Shown: positions 55,142 through 64,000 of the stretch, in pieces
Position numbering within the stretch: position 1 is the first letter of the stretch
How the letters are laid out: every line of letters starts with the position of its first letter
Source: Candidatus Eiseniibacteriota bacterium
GTDB lineage: Bacteria; Orphanbacterota; Orphanbacteria; Orphanbacterales; Orphanbacteraceae
NCBI GenBank assembly: GCA_029262235.1
Contig: JAJCZU010000001.1
Coordinates: 1 to 64,000, forward strand
Length of the DNA stretch: 64,000 bases
Reading direction: 5' to 3'
Position numbers and translations under genes: made by a program
The notes under the pieces: model-generated
Seen by the model: the letters and a program-made list of their open reading frames with translations, nothing else
What the model was told of the DNA's origin: nothing
The model's database searches: none

Positions 55142-57375
55142 CGGTTCAGCGAGAAGCCGACGTTCAGACGGTGCACGTTATAGAGATCGACGCCCTGGTG
55201 CTCGATGAAGCCGTTCCAGGTGCCGAAGTCTTTTTCGACGCCGTACGAGAGGTTCAGAACGCCTTCGTTCTTACCGCTTGCGCCGGCTTCTTTGCTCAGG
55301 AACAGAATCCCGGCGCCGCCCGTCACGTACGGATTCCAGCTGTACCAGCCGAACTGATCAGCCATGTTCCAGCGAAGGTTCAGTGCGAGCAGGTTCGACG
55401 TGAAGTCGCTGCCTACGCCGAGCGCGTATTCCGGCTGGAGCTGGACGGATCCGTCGTCGTTCATCGGGCGCGTATCGAAACGGAAGCCCATGATGAACTG
55501 TTCCGGTTCGTCGACCGAAGAACCGATGTAGTACTCCGGATTCGAGAATCCGAGGCCGACACCTTCCTTCGAAACTTTGCCGTCCGTGGTCGCGACCACG
55601 TCACCCTTCGAGTCGAGGATGATCGTCTTCGTGCCGCGATTCGAATCGTCGATTTCGTCCTGGAGATTTCTCTCCACGCGGTCAGTTTTCTTTTCGATGC
55701 GCTCGTCGATCTTGTCGAGGAGACGATCTTCCATCTCTTTCATCTGCTTTTTGACCGAGGCCGTATCGCCCATTTCATCCCGGATCGCATCCCGGATAAT
55801 CGTGCGAAGGTCGTCCGCGCTCTGGCCATCACCGAGGAGCGCGCCGGTTTTCGGAGCTTCGGTCGGAGCGGCCTGCACCGGAGCAGGAGCGACGCCGTCG
55901 CCACCCTTCGACTCGATGCTTACGCCACCGGCGGGTCCGTAGCGGATGTAGATTTCACCGACGGTCGGGACCGGAAGGGTCACGATTTTGTCGCCCTGGT
56001 AATTACGCACCGCGTTCTCGGCGGGCATGCTCTTGTCGATCTTCTTCACGACGATGGTGTCTTTCGTGACCTTTTCCATCTTCGGCTCGGCGACTTTGCC
56101 CTTCGCCATCAGATCTCTTTCATCTTCGTCGGCGTCGTACCAGACCGGCTCTTCTTCCACGGCCGCCGTCTTCATCTTGTCGGGATCTCCGCCGATAATG
56201 AAGGTGGTACCGACCGTGTAGACCCAGTTATGGAACAGGTCGTCCGGATCGCTGGTATTTTCAGGATCATCGATCGCGCTGAAGATATAGTCGCGCGCGG
56301 CCACGTTGATCAGCCACTTCTTGTTGAGCGTGATGTCCGCGCCGACACCGCCGATGAGAATGATCTCGTCGTCGGGCTGCGTGCCTTCCATGTCATCGAC
56401 TTTGTAACCGGACATGTAGTCGAGGTTACCGGCGCCGAGGATGAGGTGCGGCGAAACGCCGGGCGAGGGGTTCAGGTTGAACTGCGCTTCGCCACCGTAA
56501 CTCTGGATCTGCTGGAAGTCGTCCCAGTCGTTGTTCACGCCGCGCCAGTAGAAGGCGCGGAAATCGACGTACTCGCCGAAGCCGAGGCCGACGCGCGTAC
56601 CGATGAAGTCCTGGTCAGCGAGGTCGATCGCCTTGTCGTAATCGAAGCGACCCACGAACGGTTCCACTTTGAGCGAAAGCCCCTTGAGGCCGCCCGAGAA
56701 CTGTTCGCGATAGGCGCGGTCGATGTCCGTATCTTCGTCGCCGCTGTAACCGCCGATAAAGAAGTTGAGGCCGGCGCCGAACGCGATGTTGTGCTGCAGG
56801 TCGCCGTCATCGTTTCCTTCGGCGAGCAGCTTCAGCGTTTCGCCGGGATCAGCCGTGGCTTCGTCGAGACGAAACGCGTTGTCTTCCGCGTAAATCATCA
56901 TCTCGGCGCGGTCCGTGACGCTGAAGCGAATGCCGGCGCCGTACTTGAGGCCGATGCGGTCGCTCTTCTCACCCGTGTCCGGATTGAAGCGAACGATGCC
57001 GCCCCCACCATAGAGATACGGAACGAAGCGGTCGGCCGGAAGGCTGAACTGGACGTCGGCGCCGAAGTTCGTGTACTCGGTGTTGCCGAGATTGTCGCCT
57101 TCACCGTCGATGCCGATCTTGTCGTTGTAGAGATAGAAGCCGCGCAGGGCGACCGACTCCCCGAAGTTGACCGACATGCGGCCCCCGTAGAGGATGTCGT
57201 CTTTCAGCAGGACGTCGTCGTCCCATTGCATCTGCTCGATGCTCGGGGCGAACGTGTAGCTGAGCCCGTCGATGCCGGCGGCACTCGGGGTGGCGGGAAG
57301 GGCCAGGAACGCAACGGCGGCGCCGAGAACGGCGCCCGCGATCCAGACGGTCTTCTTTCGTAACTGTGAGTTCAT
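55138..57375 (-). CDS. Outer-membrane beta-barrel protein with central coiled coil
   Basis: Signal peptide; repeated amphipathic strands at both ends; central MKKQMKEMEDRLLDKIDERIEKKTDRVERNLQDEIDD-type region; shares RYGPxGGV motif with downstream OmpA-like CDS. Confidence 0.7.
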   Translation of the reverse strand: MNSQLRKKTVWIAGAVLGAAVAFLALPATPSAAGIDGLSYTFAPSIEQMQWDDDVLLKDDILYGGRMSVNFGESVALRGFYLYNDKIGIDGEGDNLGNTEYTNFGADVQFSLPADRFVPYLYGGGGIVRFNPDTGEKSDRIGLKYGAGIRFSVTDRAEMMIYAEDNAFRLDEATADPGETLKLLAEGNDDGDLQHNIAFGAGLNFFIGGYSGDEDTDIDRAYREQFSGGLKGLSLKVEPFVGRFDYDKAIDLADQDFIGTRVGLGFGEYVDFRAFYWRGVNNDWDDFQQIQSYGGEAQFNLNPSPGVSPHLILGAGNLDYMSGYKVDDMEGTQPDDEIILIGGVGADITLNKKWLINVAARDYIFSAIDDPENTSDPDDLFHNWVYTVGTTFIIGGDPDKMKTAAVEEEPVWYDADEDERDLMAKGKVAEPKMEKVTKDTIVVKKIDKSMPAENAVRNYQGDKIVTLPVPTVGEIYIRYGPAGGVSIESKGGDGVAPAPVQAAPTEAPKTGALLGDGQSADDLRTIIRDAIRDEMGDTASVKKQMKEMEDRLLDKIDERIEKKTDRVERNLQDEIDDSNRGTKTIILDSKGDVVATTDGKVSKEGVGLGFSNPEYYIGSSVDEPEQFIMGFRFDTRPMNDDGSVQLQPEYALGVGSDFTSNLLALNLRWNMADQFGWYSWNPYVTGGAGILFLSKEAGASGKNEGVLNLSYGVEKDFGTWNGFIEHQGVDLYNVHRLNVGFSLNR

Positions 57376-57639
57376 CAAATCGATTTCCTCCTGATTCAGT
57401 GTGGTCGCACGCGCATTGGTGGTTCGCGCTCGACCGGCCTCGGGACGAGGCCAGTAGAAAAGGTCGTCTTCGCGCGCGATCTGCGCCATAGGAAAGCAAT
57501 GCGGGCGACATTGTTTTTCACCTCCAAAATAGACGTGTCGAGCGCCGGGAAAGTCACACGGAACCGTAATAAATCCGCGGAGGGGTTCAATCAGGCGTAA
57601 GGAGGACGCAGGAGGGCAATTCCAGCAGGGGCGGACGGG

Positions 57640-59517
57640 TCAGTCGAGGTAGCCGAAGGCCTTCAGCTCCCGCACGGTGGCTTCGTCGAGTTCGACAGAT
57701 TCGGTCCGGCGCCCGGCTTCGGCCGCGATATCGGCCTCGATTTCACGTCGCCAGAGGCTGATCAGGCGGGTCAGGGAATCGGTCGTTTCGGGGTAGTGGG
57801 CGAAAAGGTCCTCCTGCTCGAGCCGGTCGTTCCTGTATTCGAAAAGTTCCCAGCGCCCCTCGGCCACCTTTCCGACGAGGTGAAACCGGTCGTTCAGGGT
57901 GGCCACGGTCCCGAGAGAGTCGTTGATTTCGCTGAACGAGAACCGGCGGAAATTCCCGGCGCCGTCCCCCCGCATGAGTCCGGAAAGGGATTGTCCGCTC
58001 ACCTTGCCCGGCGTTTCGACTCCGGTGACAGCGAGCAGCGTGGGAAGCACGTCGACGAGCCCCACCGCCCGGGCCACTCGTTCGCCTCCCCGCTCCCCCC
58101 CGGGAAGTCTGATGATCAGCGGCACGTGCGTGACGGTCCGGTAGAGTTCGGCGTGGAGAACGGAGCCGTGTTCGAGAAATTCTTCGCCATGGTCCGAAGT
58201 GAGCACGACGATCGTGTTCTCCCCGAGCGGGCTTTCTTCCAGGTACCGCAGGAACGGCGCGATCGCGTCGTCGGTTTCCCGTATGCCCCCGGCATAGAGA
58301 GCGCGCAGGTATTCCGTGGCGGCTTCATCGATCGCGAGGTCGGGGTTTTCGCCCCGCCGTACCTGTCGCTGATATTTCACGAGCTCCATCGAGTTCGACG
58401 AGACCGGGCCGTCGTACGGCTTCTCGACGAAGCGCTTCTTATAAGGAGCGGTGCGCGCGTACGGCGAGTGAATATCGTAGATGTGCACGAACAGAAAGAA
58501 CGGTTTCCCCGCGTAGCGGTCGAGCCACGACTTTGCCTTTGCCACGATTCGTTTCGCGCCGTCGCCACGGCGGACATACCGGTCGTACCCCTGCTCGAGC
58601 CCGTAGGTTTTCGTCAGAAAGTGGGAGTCGACGATGCCGAGAGTGCGATACCCGGCTTCCCGAAAGATCTCGGCCGCGAAGATGCGCCACTTCGGCACTT
58701 TTTTCCCCTCGGCGCTCGCCATGTTGACGGACGGATACCGGGAAGTCAGCAGCGAGCCGTGGGAAAGAAGCGTGTTCGGCGCCTGGCTGTATGCGTTCTC
58801 GAAAAGCACGGAAGAGCGCGCGAATCGATCGATCGCCGGCGAGGTGTCGCGCGTCTCCCCGTAGCATCCGAGGTAGTCCGCGCGCAGCGTGTCGAGTGAA
58901 ATGAGGATGACGTTCGGCCCCCCCGGCGCGCGCGCGAAGAGAACGGCGGTGCCCGCGTGGAGAAGCAGAACGAAGAGTGCGGCCGCGATGCCGGCCGGAA
59001 GCGCGATGCGCCGGCAGAGCCCGGGGAGCGGCGTTTTTCGAAGCGCGATGATGACGAGCCAGGCGCTGACCGCGACGGCGCCGCCGACGAGGAGCGCCTT
59101 CCCGACGATCGCGACATTGCCGAGCCAGACGTGTCCTTCGAGAAAGGCGCGCGGGATCGAGAGCCCGAGCACCGCTTCGCGTGCGCGCCACGACTCGCGA
59201 TAGAAAATGCGGTTCTGTTCGTAGCCTGCGGGAAGTGCTCTCAATAGAAAGGCCAGAATGCCGAGCGCCGCGGGAATCGCTTGGGCGCGAAGGACGGGAA
59301 TGCGGCCCGCGATCGCTGTGAGAACGAGGACCGCGGCAGTGAGCGCGCCGGCCCGCAGCAGCGCCGCCTCCACCGTGTCGATCAGAACGAGCGCCGCGTT
59401 ACGCAGAAAGCCCTGGCTCCAGAACGATTGCGCGCGTACCTCGGCGACGCCGGCCACGAATCCCGCAGCGGCGGCGATCGCGAGAATCAGAATGATCGTG
59501 CGAAGAACTGGTTTCAC
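57640..59517 (-). CDS. Membrane-anchored sulfatase/phosphoethanolamine-transferase-like hydrolase
   Basis: GGPNVILISLDTLRADYLGCYGETRDTSPAIDRFARSSVLFENAYSQAPNTLLSHGSLLTSRYP; LTSDHGEEFLEHG. Probable GTG start. Confidence 0.87.
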   Translation of the reverse strand: MKPVLRTIILILAIAAAAGFVAGVAEVRAQSFWSQGFLRNAALVLIDTVEAALLRAGALTAAVLVLTAIAGRIPVLRAQAIPAALGILAFLLRALPAGYEQNRIFYRESWRAREAVLGLSIPRAFLEGHVWLGNVAIVGKALLVGGAVAVSAWLVIIALRKTPLPGLCRRIALPAGIAAALFVLLLHAGTAVLFARAPGGPNVILISLDTLRADYLGCYGETRDTSPAIDRFARSSVLFENAYSQAPNTLLSHGSLLTSRYPSVNMASAEGKKVPKWRIFAAEIFREAGYRTLGIVDSHFLTKTYGLEQGYDRYVRRGDGAKRIVAKAKSWLDRYAGKPFFLFVHIYDIHSPYARTAPYKKRFVEKPYDGPVSSNSMELVKYQRQVRRGENPDLAIDEAATEYLRALYAGGIRETDDAIAPFLRYLEESPLGENTIVVLTSDHGEEFLEHGSVLHAELYRTVTHVPLIIRLPGGERGGERVARAVGLVDVLPTLLAVTGVETPGKVSGQSLSGLMRGDGAGNFRRFSFSEINDSLGTVATLNDRFHLVGKVAEGRWELFEYRNDRLEQEDLFAHYPETTDSLTRLISLWRREIEADIAAEAGRRTESVELDEATVRELKAFGYLD

Positions 59518-59545
59518 GCTGGTTCCTGCGCTGGTTTTCGCGCCA

Positions 59546-61435
59546 TCAGCGCACGAGGAGCATCGATTTTGTTTCGACGAAGTCCTGCCCGCGCAGGCGG
59601 TAGAAGTACTTGCCTGACGCCGCCGGGCGTCCGCGATCGTCGGTTCCGTTCCACGCCACACTCTGCACCCCTGACGTCCCCGCGCTTCCGCTCAGAAGCG
59701 TGCGAACGAGCCGGCCCCGCAGATCGTAAACGGCGAGTTCGACCGGATCGCCGCGTTCGGCAAAGAATACGATCGTGGTGGCGGGGTTGAACGGGTTCGG
59801 CGCGTTCCCCGCGAGGCGTGCGGATGCACGCGGTACGAAGAGCGGGACGTCGACGGCCTCGAGCAGGTCGAACCGGATGACGTGGAGTCCGAGATCGATG
59901 TCGCTCGCGATCACGAGGCCCGACGGGAGGAACGGATAGACGCCCCAGTTTCCGGCGTAGAGCGCGGGCGGCCCGCCGAGAAACGTATCGTAGTACCCGA
60001 TCTCCACGGGCGCGGCCGGATCGTGCACGTCAACGACGCGCACGCCTTCGGTGTAGTACGAGATGTACGCGATCTCGTCTCGCACGAACACGTTGTGAAT
60101 GCTCGTGGCGCCTCCGCTCTGATACTGGCCGACCTGCACGATGTTCTGCTTGTCGCCGATATCCCAGATTCGAAGCCTGCCCCCGGCCGTTTCGTCGACG
60201 CCGGCGTAATAGCGCTTGTCCCCGAGGAGCCAGCCCGCGTGCGGATTCGCCCCCGCGTAGGTCCAGCTCGCGACTTCGATCAGCGTCGAGTCATCGGGAT
60301 TCGCGATGATGTGCATCTGGTTGTCGCTGATCCCGCCCGCGTAGATCGTGTCGTCGAATACGTAAAGATCGTGAATGTAGTAGTTGAAAGAAGCGTTCCA
60401 GATCGCCGTCTGCACCGGGTTCACCGGATCGCTCAGGCTGAATACGTGCGTGCCGACCGATGAGCCGCACGCGTAGCCGAGCGCGCGCGTCGTGTCGATG
60501 AAGATGTTGTGCGCCGTCGTGAACTCCGTGTCCCACGTGTTCACGAGTACCGGGTTCTGCGGATCCGTAAGGGCAACGATCTGCAGCCCCGTGCCGGTGC
60601 CGCCGCCCTCTGTTACGATGTATGCATGTTCCGCGTAGGTCTTGATGTCGCGCCAGTTCGAATTCGGACCCGGAATGTAGCCGACCTGCTGCGGATTCGC
60701 GGGATCGGCCAGGTCATAGAAGACCGTGCCGTCCTGATGGCCCAGGATCGCGTATTCGTTCCCTGCAGAGTCGACGTATCCCCAGATGTCGCTGTACCGC
60801 CCGCCGTATTCATCCTTCTGCCCGAGGAGCGTCATGTTGAGGCGCGGCCCCTGCATCACGCCGGTATCCGAACAGCCGGCGCTGATTCCGCAGGGAGTGT
60901 ATGAGTAGACCTCATACGTGTAAGCCCCCGGCGGGGGATCGACGTCCGTGCAGCTCGTGCTGTTCGGCGGCAGGTCGCAGACCGTCAGGCCGCCTCGATA
61001 CACGAGGAACCCGGCTTCGCCTTCACCGGTATCGTCCCAGGTGACAACGACGTTTTTCGAGCCCGTGTCCGTTGCCGCGCAGTTTGCGGGCGGGGGCGGA
61101 GTGAACGTCCAGACGTTCGCCACCAGGCTGCACACCGCGGACTGGCCCGCTCCGTTGAACGCGGCGACGGCGCATTCGTACGACCCTTCGGCGAGCCCCG
61201 TTACGAGACACATCTGCGCATTCGGGCCGGTCTCGCAGTAGAGGCTGTCGTCCAGCCAGACGCGGTAGCCGTCTTCGTTCGAGGCGTTGTCGGTCCAGGT
61301 GATCGAAAGCGATGGCACGCAGCCGGCGGCGTCACACCCGCCGGGAGCGTCGGGAATCTGCGCGGAAACAGGGGACGCGGGCAGGAGCGCTGCCACGGTA
61401 CAAAGGAGAATGGCGAAGCGAACCGCGTTATACAT
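59546..61435 (-). CDS. Secreted FN3 / LVIVD-like (choice-of-anchor) protein with FlgD/T9SS-like C-terminal domain
   Basis: Repeats such as VFYDLADPANPQQVGYI, VVDVHDPAAPVEIGYYD; C-term NAPNPFNPATTIVFF...GRLVRTLLSG...WNGTDDRGRPAASGKYFYRL. Confidence 0.85.
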   Translation of the reverse strand: MYNAVRFAILLCTVAALLPASPVSAQIPDAPGGCDAAGCVPSLSITWTDNASNEDGYRVWLDDSLYCETGPNAQMCLVTGLAEGSYECAVAAFNGAGQSAVCSLVANVWTFTPPPPANCAATDTGSKNVVVTWDDTGEGEAGFLVYRGGLTVCDLPPNSTSCTDVDPPPGAYTYEVYSYTPCGISAGCSDTGVMQGPRLNMTLLGQKDEYGGRYSDIWGYVDSAGNEYAILGHQDGTVFYDLADPANPQQVGYIPGPNSNWRDIKTYAEHAYIVTEGGGTGTGLQIVALTDPQNPVLVNTWDTEFTTAHNIFIDTTRALGYACGSSVGTHVFSLSDPVNPVQTAIWNASFNYYIHDLYVFDDTIYAGGISDNQMHIIANPDDSTLIEVASWTYAGANPHAGWLLGDKRYYAGVDETAGGRLRIWDIGDKQNIVQVGQYQSGGATSIHNVFVRDEIAYISYYTEGVRVVDVHDPAAPVEIGYYDTFLGGPPALYAGNWGVYPFLPSGLVIASDIDLGLHVIRFDLLEAVDVPLFVPRASARLAGNAPNPFNPATTIVFFAERGDPVELAVYDLRGRLVRTLLSGSAGTSGVQSVAWNGTDDRGRPAASGKYFYRLRGQDFVETKSMLLVR

Positions 61436-62162
61436 TCGCTCGCCTTTCTGCCGCGTGTTCCACGAAACGGGAGAGAAGTGTGAGGCATTCCGGGGTCGGT
61501 CGGAACGCGGCGATAATCGCGTCGACATCGGCGCTCGATTCCGTGTAGTTCTCGTCGTAAATCCGAAGCCGGTGGCCGAGTTCGTCGTGCGTGAGTTCGG
61601 GATGAAACTGCGTGGCATAGATCGGGGCGTTCCCGACGCGTATGGCGTGGCACGGCGCCGACTCGCTCCCGGCGAGAACGACGATCGACGGATCGCGCGG
61701 CATCGCGAGCACCCAGTCGTGATGCCCCATCTGCGCGGCGAACGTGGGGGGAAGATGGCCGAATACGGGATCGGCGGCGCCTTCCCCGGTAAGCTCCATC
61801 GAGTATGTGCCGAGTTCGAGCTTGTCTTCGAATCGACCGATCGTACCGCCGAGCCCTTCGATCAGAATGTGGAGGCCGAAGCACGCGCCGAACGTCGGCT
61901 TTCCCCACCTGACGAGCTGAGGCACGAGCTCGATAAATCGCTCGATTCCCGGATGGCGTCTGCCCGACAGCGCATAGTCGCCCGAGCCCCCCATGAAGAA
62001 GCCGTCGTACTCCATGATCCGCGCCGCGTCGGGCGGGTCGTCGAGCACGTTCCAGAACGTGAGCGATTCAGGCGGCACGCCCGCATGCCTGAGAAAACAC
62101 GCCTGCTCATGTTCGAGCATGACGTCACCCGGGTCGCGAAATTGAAACAATATCCAGCGCAT
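61428..62162 (-). CDS. Class I glutamine amidotransferase-like protein (GMP-synthase-like)
   Basis: EYDGFFMGGSGDYALSG, GKPTFGACFGLHILIEGLGG (nucleophile elbow), PIYATQFHPEL. Confidence 0.87.
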   Translation of the reverse strand: MRWILFQFRDPGDVMLEHEQACFLRHAGVPPESLTFWNVLDDPPDAARIMEYDGFFMGGSGDYALSGRRHPGIERFIELVPQLVRWGKPTFGACFGLHILIEGLGGTIGRFEDKLELGTYSMELTGEGAADPVFGHLPPTFAAQMGHHDWVLAMPRDPSIVVLAGSESAPCHAIRVGNAPIYATQFHPELTHDELGHRLRIYDENYTESSADVDAIIAAFRPTPECLTLLSRFVEHAAERRANV

Positions 62163-62240
62163 CCCATCATTATACCCGAATCGCGCCAACGCCGCTTGGC
62201 CGGGGTATGGCTCATGGATCGCCTCTGTTAGAATCGTGCC

Positions 62241-63185
62241 ATGAGAAAGAGTTATCCCACGCTCGATTCGTTCGTGCACTGGCGCGAATCCGCGCGCCCG
62301 ATCGTGTGGGCGGACCAGTTCGGTCGCACCGCTCCGCTCGAAGTGGAGATCGGTTACGGCAACGGGGAGTATCTGATCCGGCGGGCATCCGAGAACCCGG
62401 GCACGAATTTCGTAGGCATCGAGCTCTACTGGGAATCGATCAAGCGGGCGATGCGGCGTATCAAACGGGAGGGAGTCGAGAACGTGCGACTGCTGCTCGG
62501 GGACGCGAACGAACTCCTGCCGCGCGTTTTCGAACCCGAAACGCTCGACCATGCCTACTCGCTCTTTCCGTGCCCCTGGCCGAAGGGGCGGCACGAGCAC
62601 CATCGCCTTTTCACGACCGCGTGCCTTCAGGTCATCAACAGCCGGCTGAAGCCGCATGGCAGGATGCGGATCGTGACGGACCACGCGGATTTTCGTGACT
62701 GGGTTCTTTCGCAGACGAGTGACACCGGTTTCGATGTCGCGTGCACCGAAACGCCGTCCGGCTTCGAGACGAAGTACGAACGAAAGTGGATTCAGGGCGG
62801 GCAGCAGATCTTCTACGAAATCAACATGACAAGGGTGACCGGGATCGACCGCCCGTTGACCGAGGACTATCCGATGAAAATGTATCGACTGGACGACTTC
62901 AACGCCGCCGCGTTCGCGCCGGAAGGGTGTACGGGGCCCGTTGTCGTTGAGTTCAAGGAGTGGATGTTCGATCCCGAGCGCGAGAAGGTGATGATACGCG
63001 CGTTCGTCGGTGAAACGGACATGCAGCAGAACGTGTGGATCGAAATCGCGAAGAGGGAAGGCGTGTGGGTTCTGCGGCCGGCGATCGGCGGCGGCGCGAT
63101 CCCGACCCGCGGGCTTCAGGTCGCGCTCGACCTCGTGCGGGATGCGGCGCTACGGAAGCGGCCGCGCGAGGTTCAGGCTGAATAG
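62241..63185 (+). CDS. trmB: tRNA (guanine-N7)-methyltransferase with ~100-aa C-terminal extension
   Basis: LEVEIGYGNGEYLIRRASENPGTNFVGIELYWESIKRAMRRI...HAYSLFPCPWPKGRHEHHRLFT. Confidence 0.9.
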   Translation: MRKSYPTLDSFVHWRESARPIVWADQFGRTAPLEVEIGYGNGEYLIRRASENPGTNFVGIELYWESIKRAMRRIKREGVENVRLLLGDANELLPRVFEPETLDHAYSLFPCPWPKGRHEHHRLFTTACLQVINSRLKPHGRMRIVTDHADFRDWVLSQTSDTGFDVACTETPSGFETKYERKWIQGGQQIFYEINMTRVTGIDRPLTEDYPMKMYRLDDFNAAAFAPEGCTGPVVVEFKEWMFDPEREKVMIRAFVGETDMQQNVWIEIAKREGVWVLRPAIGGGAIPTRGLQVALDLVRDAALRKRPREVQAE

Positions 63186-64000
63186 CCCGTTCGAGTCGAA
63201 CCATCGCTCCGCGAGTTCGAAACGCGCCTCGCGCAACAGCTCATCGATCTCGTCGATCGAGTACTTGTGCGAGTTCTCCGTATGAATCCGCTCACCGGCT
63301 CCGAATGAAAACGTGCTCCCGGTTTCGTCGATCGTGACTTCCTGGGCCTCTTCACTCACGAGAAACATCTGAATGCTGCCGGTTTCGGGATTGAACTTCG
63401 CTTCGTGCCGGAACTTCGCGCGGTTGAAGTGGCCGCCGAGCTCCGCATTGATCCTGTCGAGCAGATTGAGATTGAAGTCGGCGGTCACGCCGGCAGCATC
63501 GTTGTAAGCGCTCTCGAGAATCGCGACGTCTTTGCGCAGGTCGATCCCGACCAGCAGGCCGTCACGCTCGCTCAGAGACTCGCGCACTTTTCGCAGGAAC
63601 GCGACCGCGCGGGGCCGCGTGAGATTGCCGATCGTCGAGCCGAGCCAGAGTACGAGCTTGGCGCCGGACTCGGCTGCCTCGATCCGGCGGAGGCCGTCTT
63701 CGAAATGGCCGGCAATCGCGTGCACGGTAAGCCGCCGATGGCGCTCGAGCAGCTGCAGCGAGCTCTCGCGCAGAATCTCCTCGGAGATATCGATCGGTTC
63801 GTAGCGAAGCGATCCGTGCTCCGCGATCCACACCGATATCAGCAGGTCCGTCTTCACCGAACTGCCGCTGCCGAGTTCCACGAGAACCGTGTCCCGCGGG
63901 AACCGCCGCGCGATTTCGCCGGAGCGCCGGGCGAGAATCTCACGCTCCGAGCGCGTGAGGTAGTACTCGGGAAGTTCGCAGATCTGCTCGAACAGCAGCG
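63150..64000 (-). CDS. egtD: L-histidine N-alpha-methyltransferase (EgtD-like), N-terminus beyond window edge
   Basis: VELGSGSSVKTDLLI, WLGSTIGNLTRPRAVAFLRKV, GIDLRKDVAILESAYND, FNLNLLDRINAELGG; reading frame open to the window end. Confidence 0.88.
   Translation of the reverse strand, partial: LLFEQICELPEYYLTRSEREILARRSGEIARRFPRDTVLVELGSGSSVKTDLLISVWIAEHGSLRYEPIDISEEILRESSLQLLERHRRLTVHAIAGHFEDGLRRIEAAESGAKLVLWLGSTIGNLTRPRAVAFLRKVRESLSERDGLLVGIDLRKDVAILESAYNDAAGVTADFNLNLLDRINAELGGHFNRAKFRHEAKFNPETGSIQMFLVSEEAQEVTIDETGSTFSFGAGERIHTENSHKYSIDEIDELLREARFELAERWFDSNGLFSLNLARPLP

Noticed and set aside
55135-57363. 742-aa plus-strand ORF opposite the OM barrel protein
   Set aside because: Antisense shadow ORF; the minus-strand ORF has signal peptide, motif and coupling to OmpA gene
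1-64000. tRNA/rRNA genes or transposase/IS elements
   Set aside because: Scanned for T-loop GGTTCGAATCC-like motifs and transposase translations; none convincing

Overview
64 kb of a GC-rich bacterial chromosome. The combination of FlgD/T9SS-like C-terminal domains on several secreted proteins, an ABC-permease/M1-peptidase fusion and a leucine-catabolism cluster suggests an FCB-group or Eisenbacteria/Krumholzibacteria-like lineage (inference only). Supported content: an HDOD/EAL-type regulator and an Ntn hydrolase; a leucine/isovalerate degradation operon (MCC beta, methylglutaconyl-CoA hydratase, separate biotin carboxylase and BCCP, HMG-CoA lyase); FluC/CrcB; a run of secreted or envelope proteins, including a 1664-aa Cys-rich FN3 protein; an S9 peptidase; an orphan pair made of an LcrH/SycD-like TPR protein and an uncharacterised Gly-rich helical protein; a PAS/GAF protein; a TonB receptor overlapping a serpin; an S8 protease; an AmpG-like MFS; fused BCKDH E1; a BtuF/D/C-like importer with a highly structured intergenic region; an EcsC-like protein; tandem secreted paralogs facing an ECF sigma factor; an ABC exporter with a permease-M1 peptidase fusion; overlapping OmpA and beta-barrel genes; a sulfatase; an LVIVD-like protein; a GATase; TrmB; and partial EgtD. 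Non-coding highlights are two dispersed repeat families (one with a hairpin that covaries between copies), a ~95-nt near-perfect hairpin upstream of the BtuD-like gene, local tandem repeats, and a lysine/alanine-rich 37-aa ORF missed by the ORF track. No tRNA, rRNA, CRISPR array or transposase was recognised. All family calls are by eye from the translations; no searches were run.
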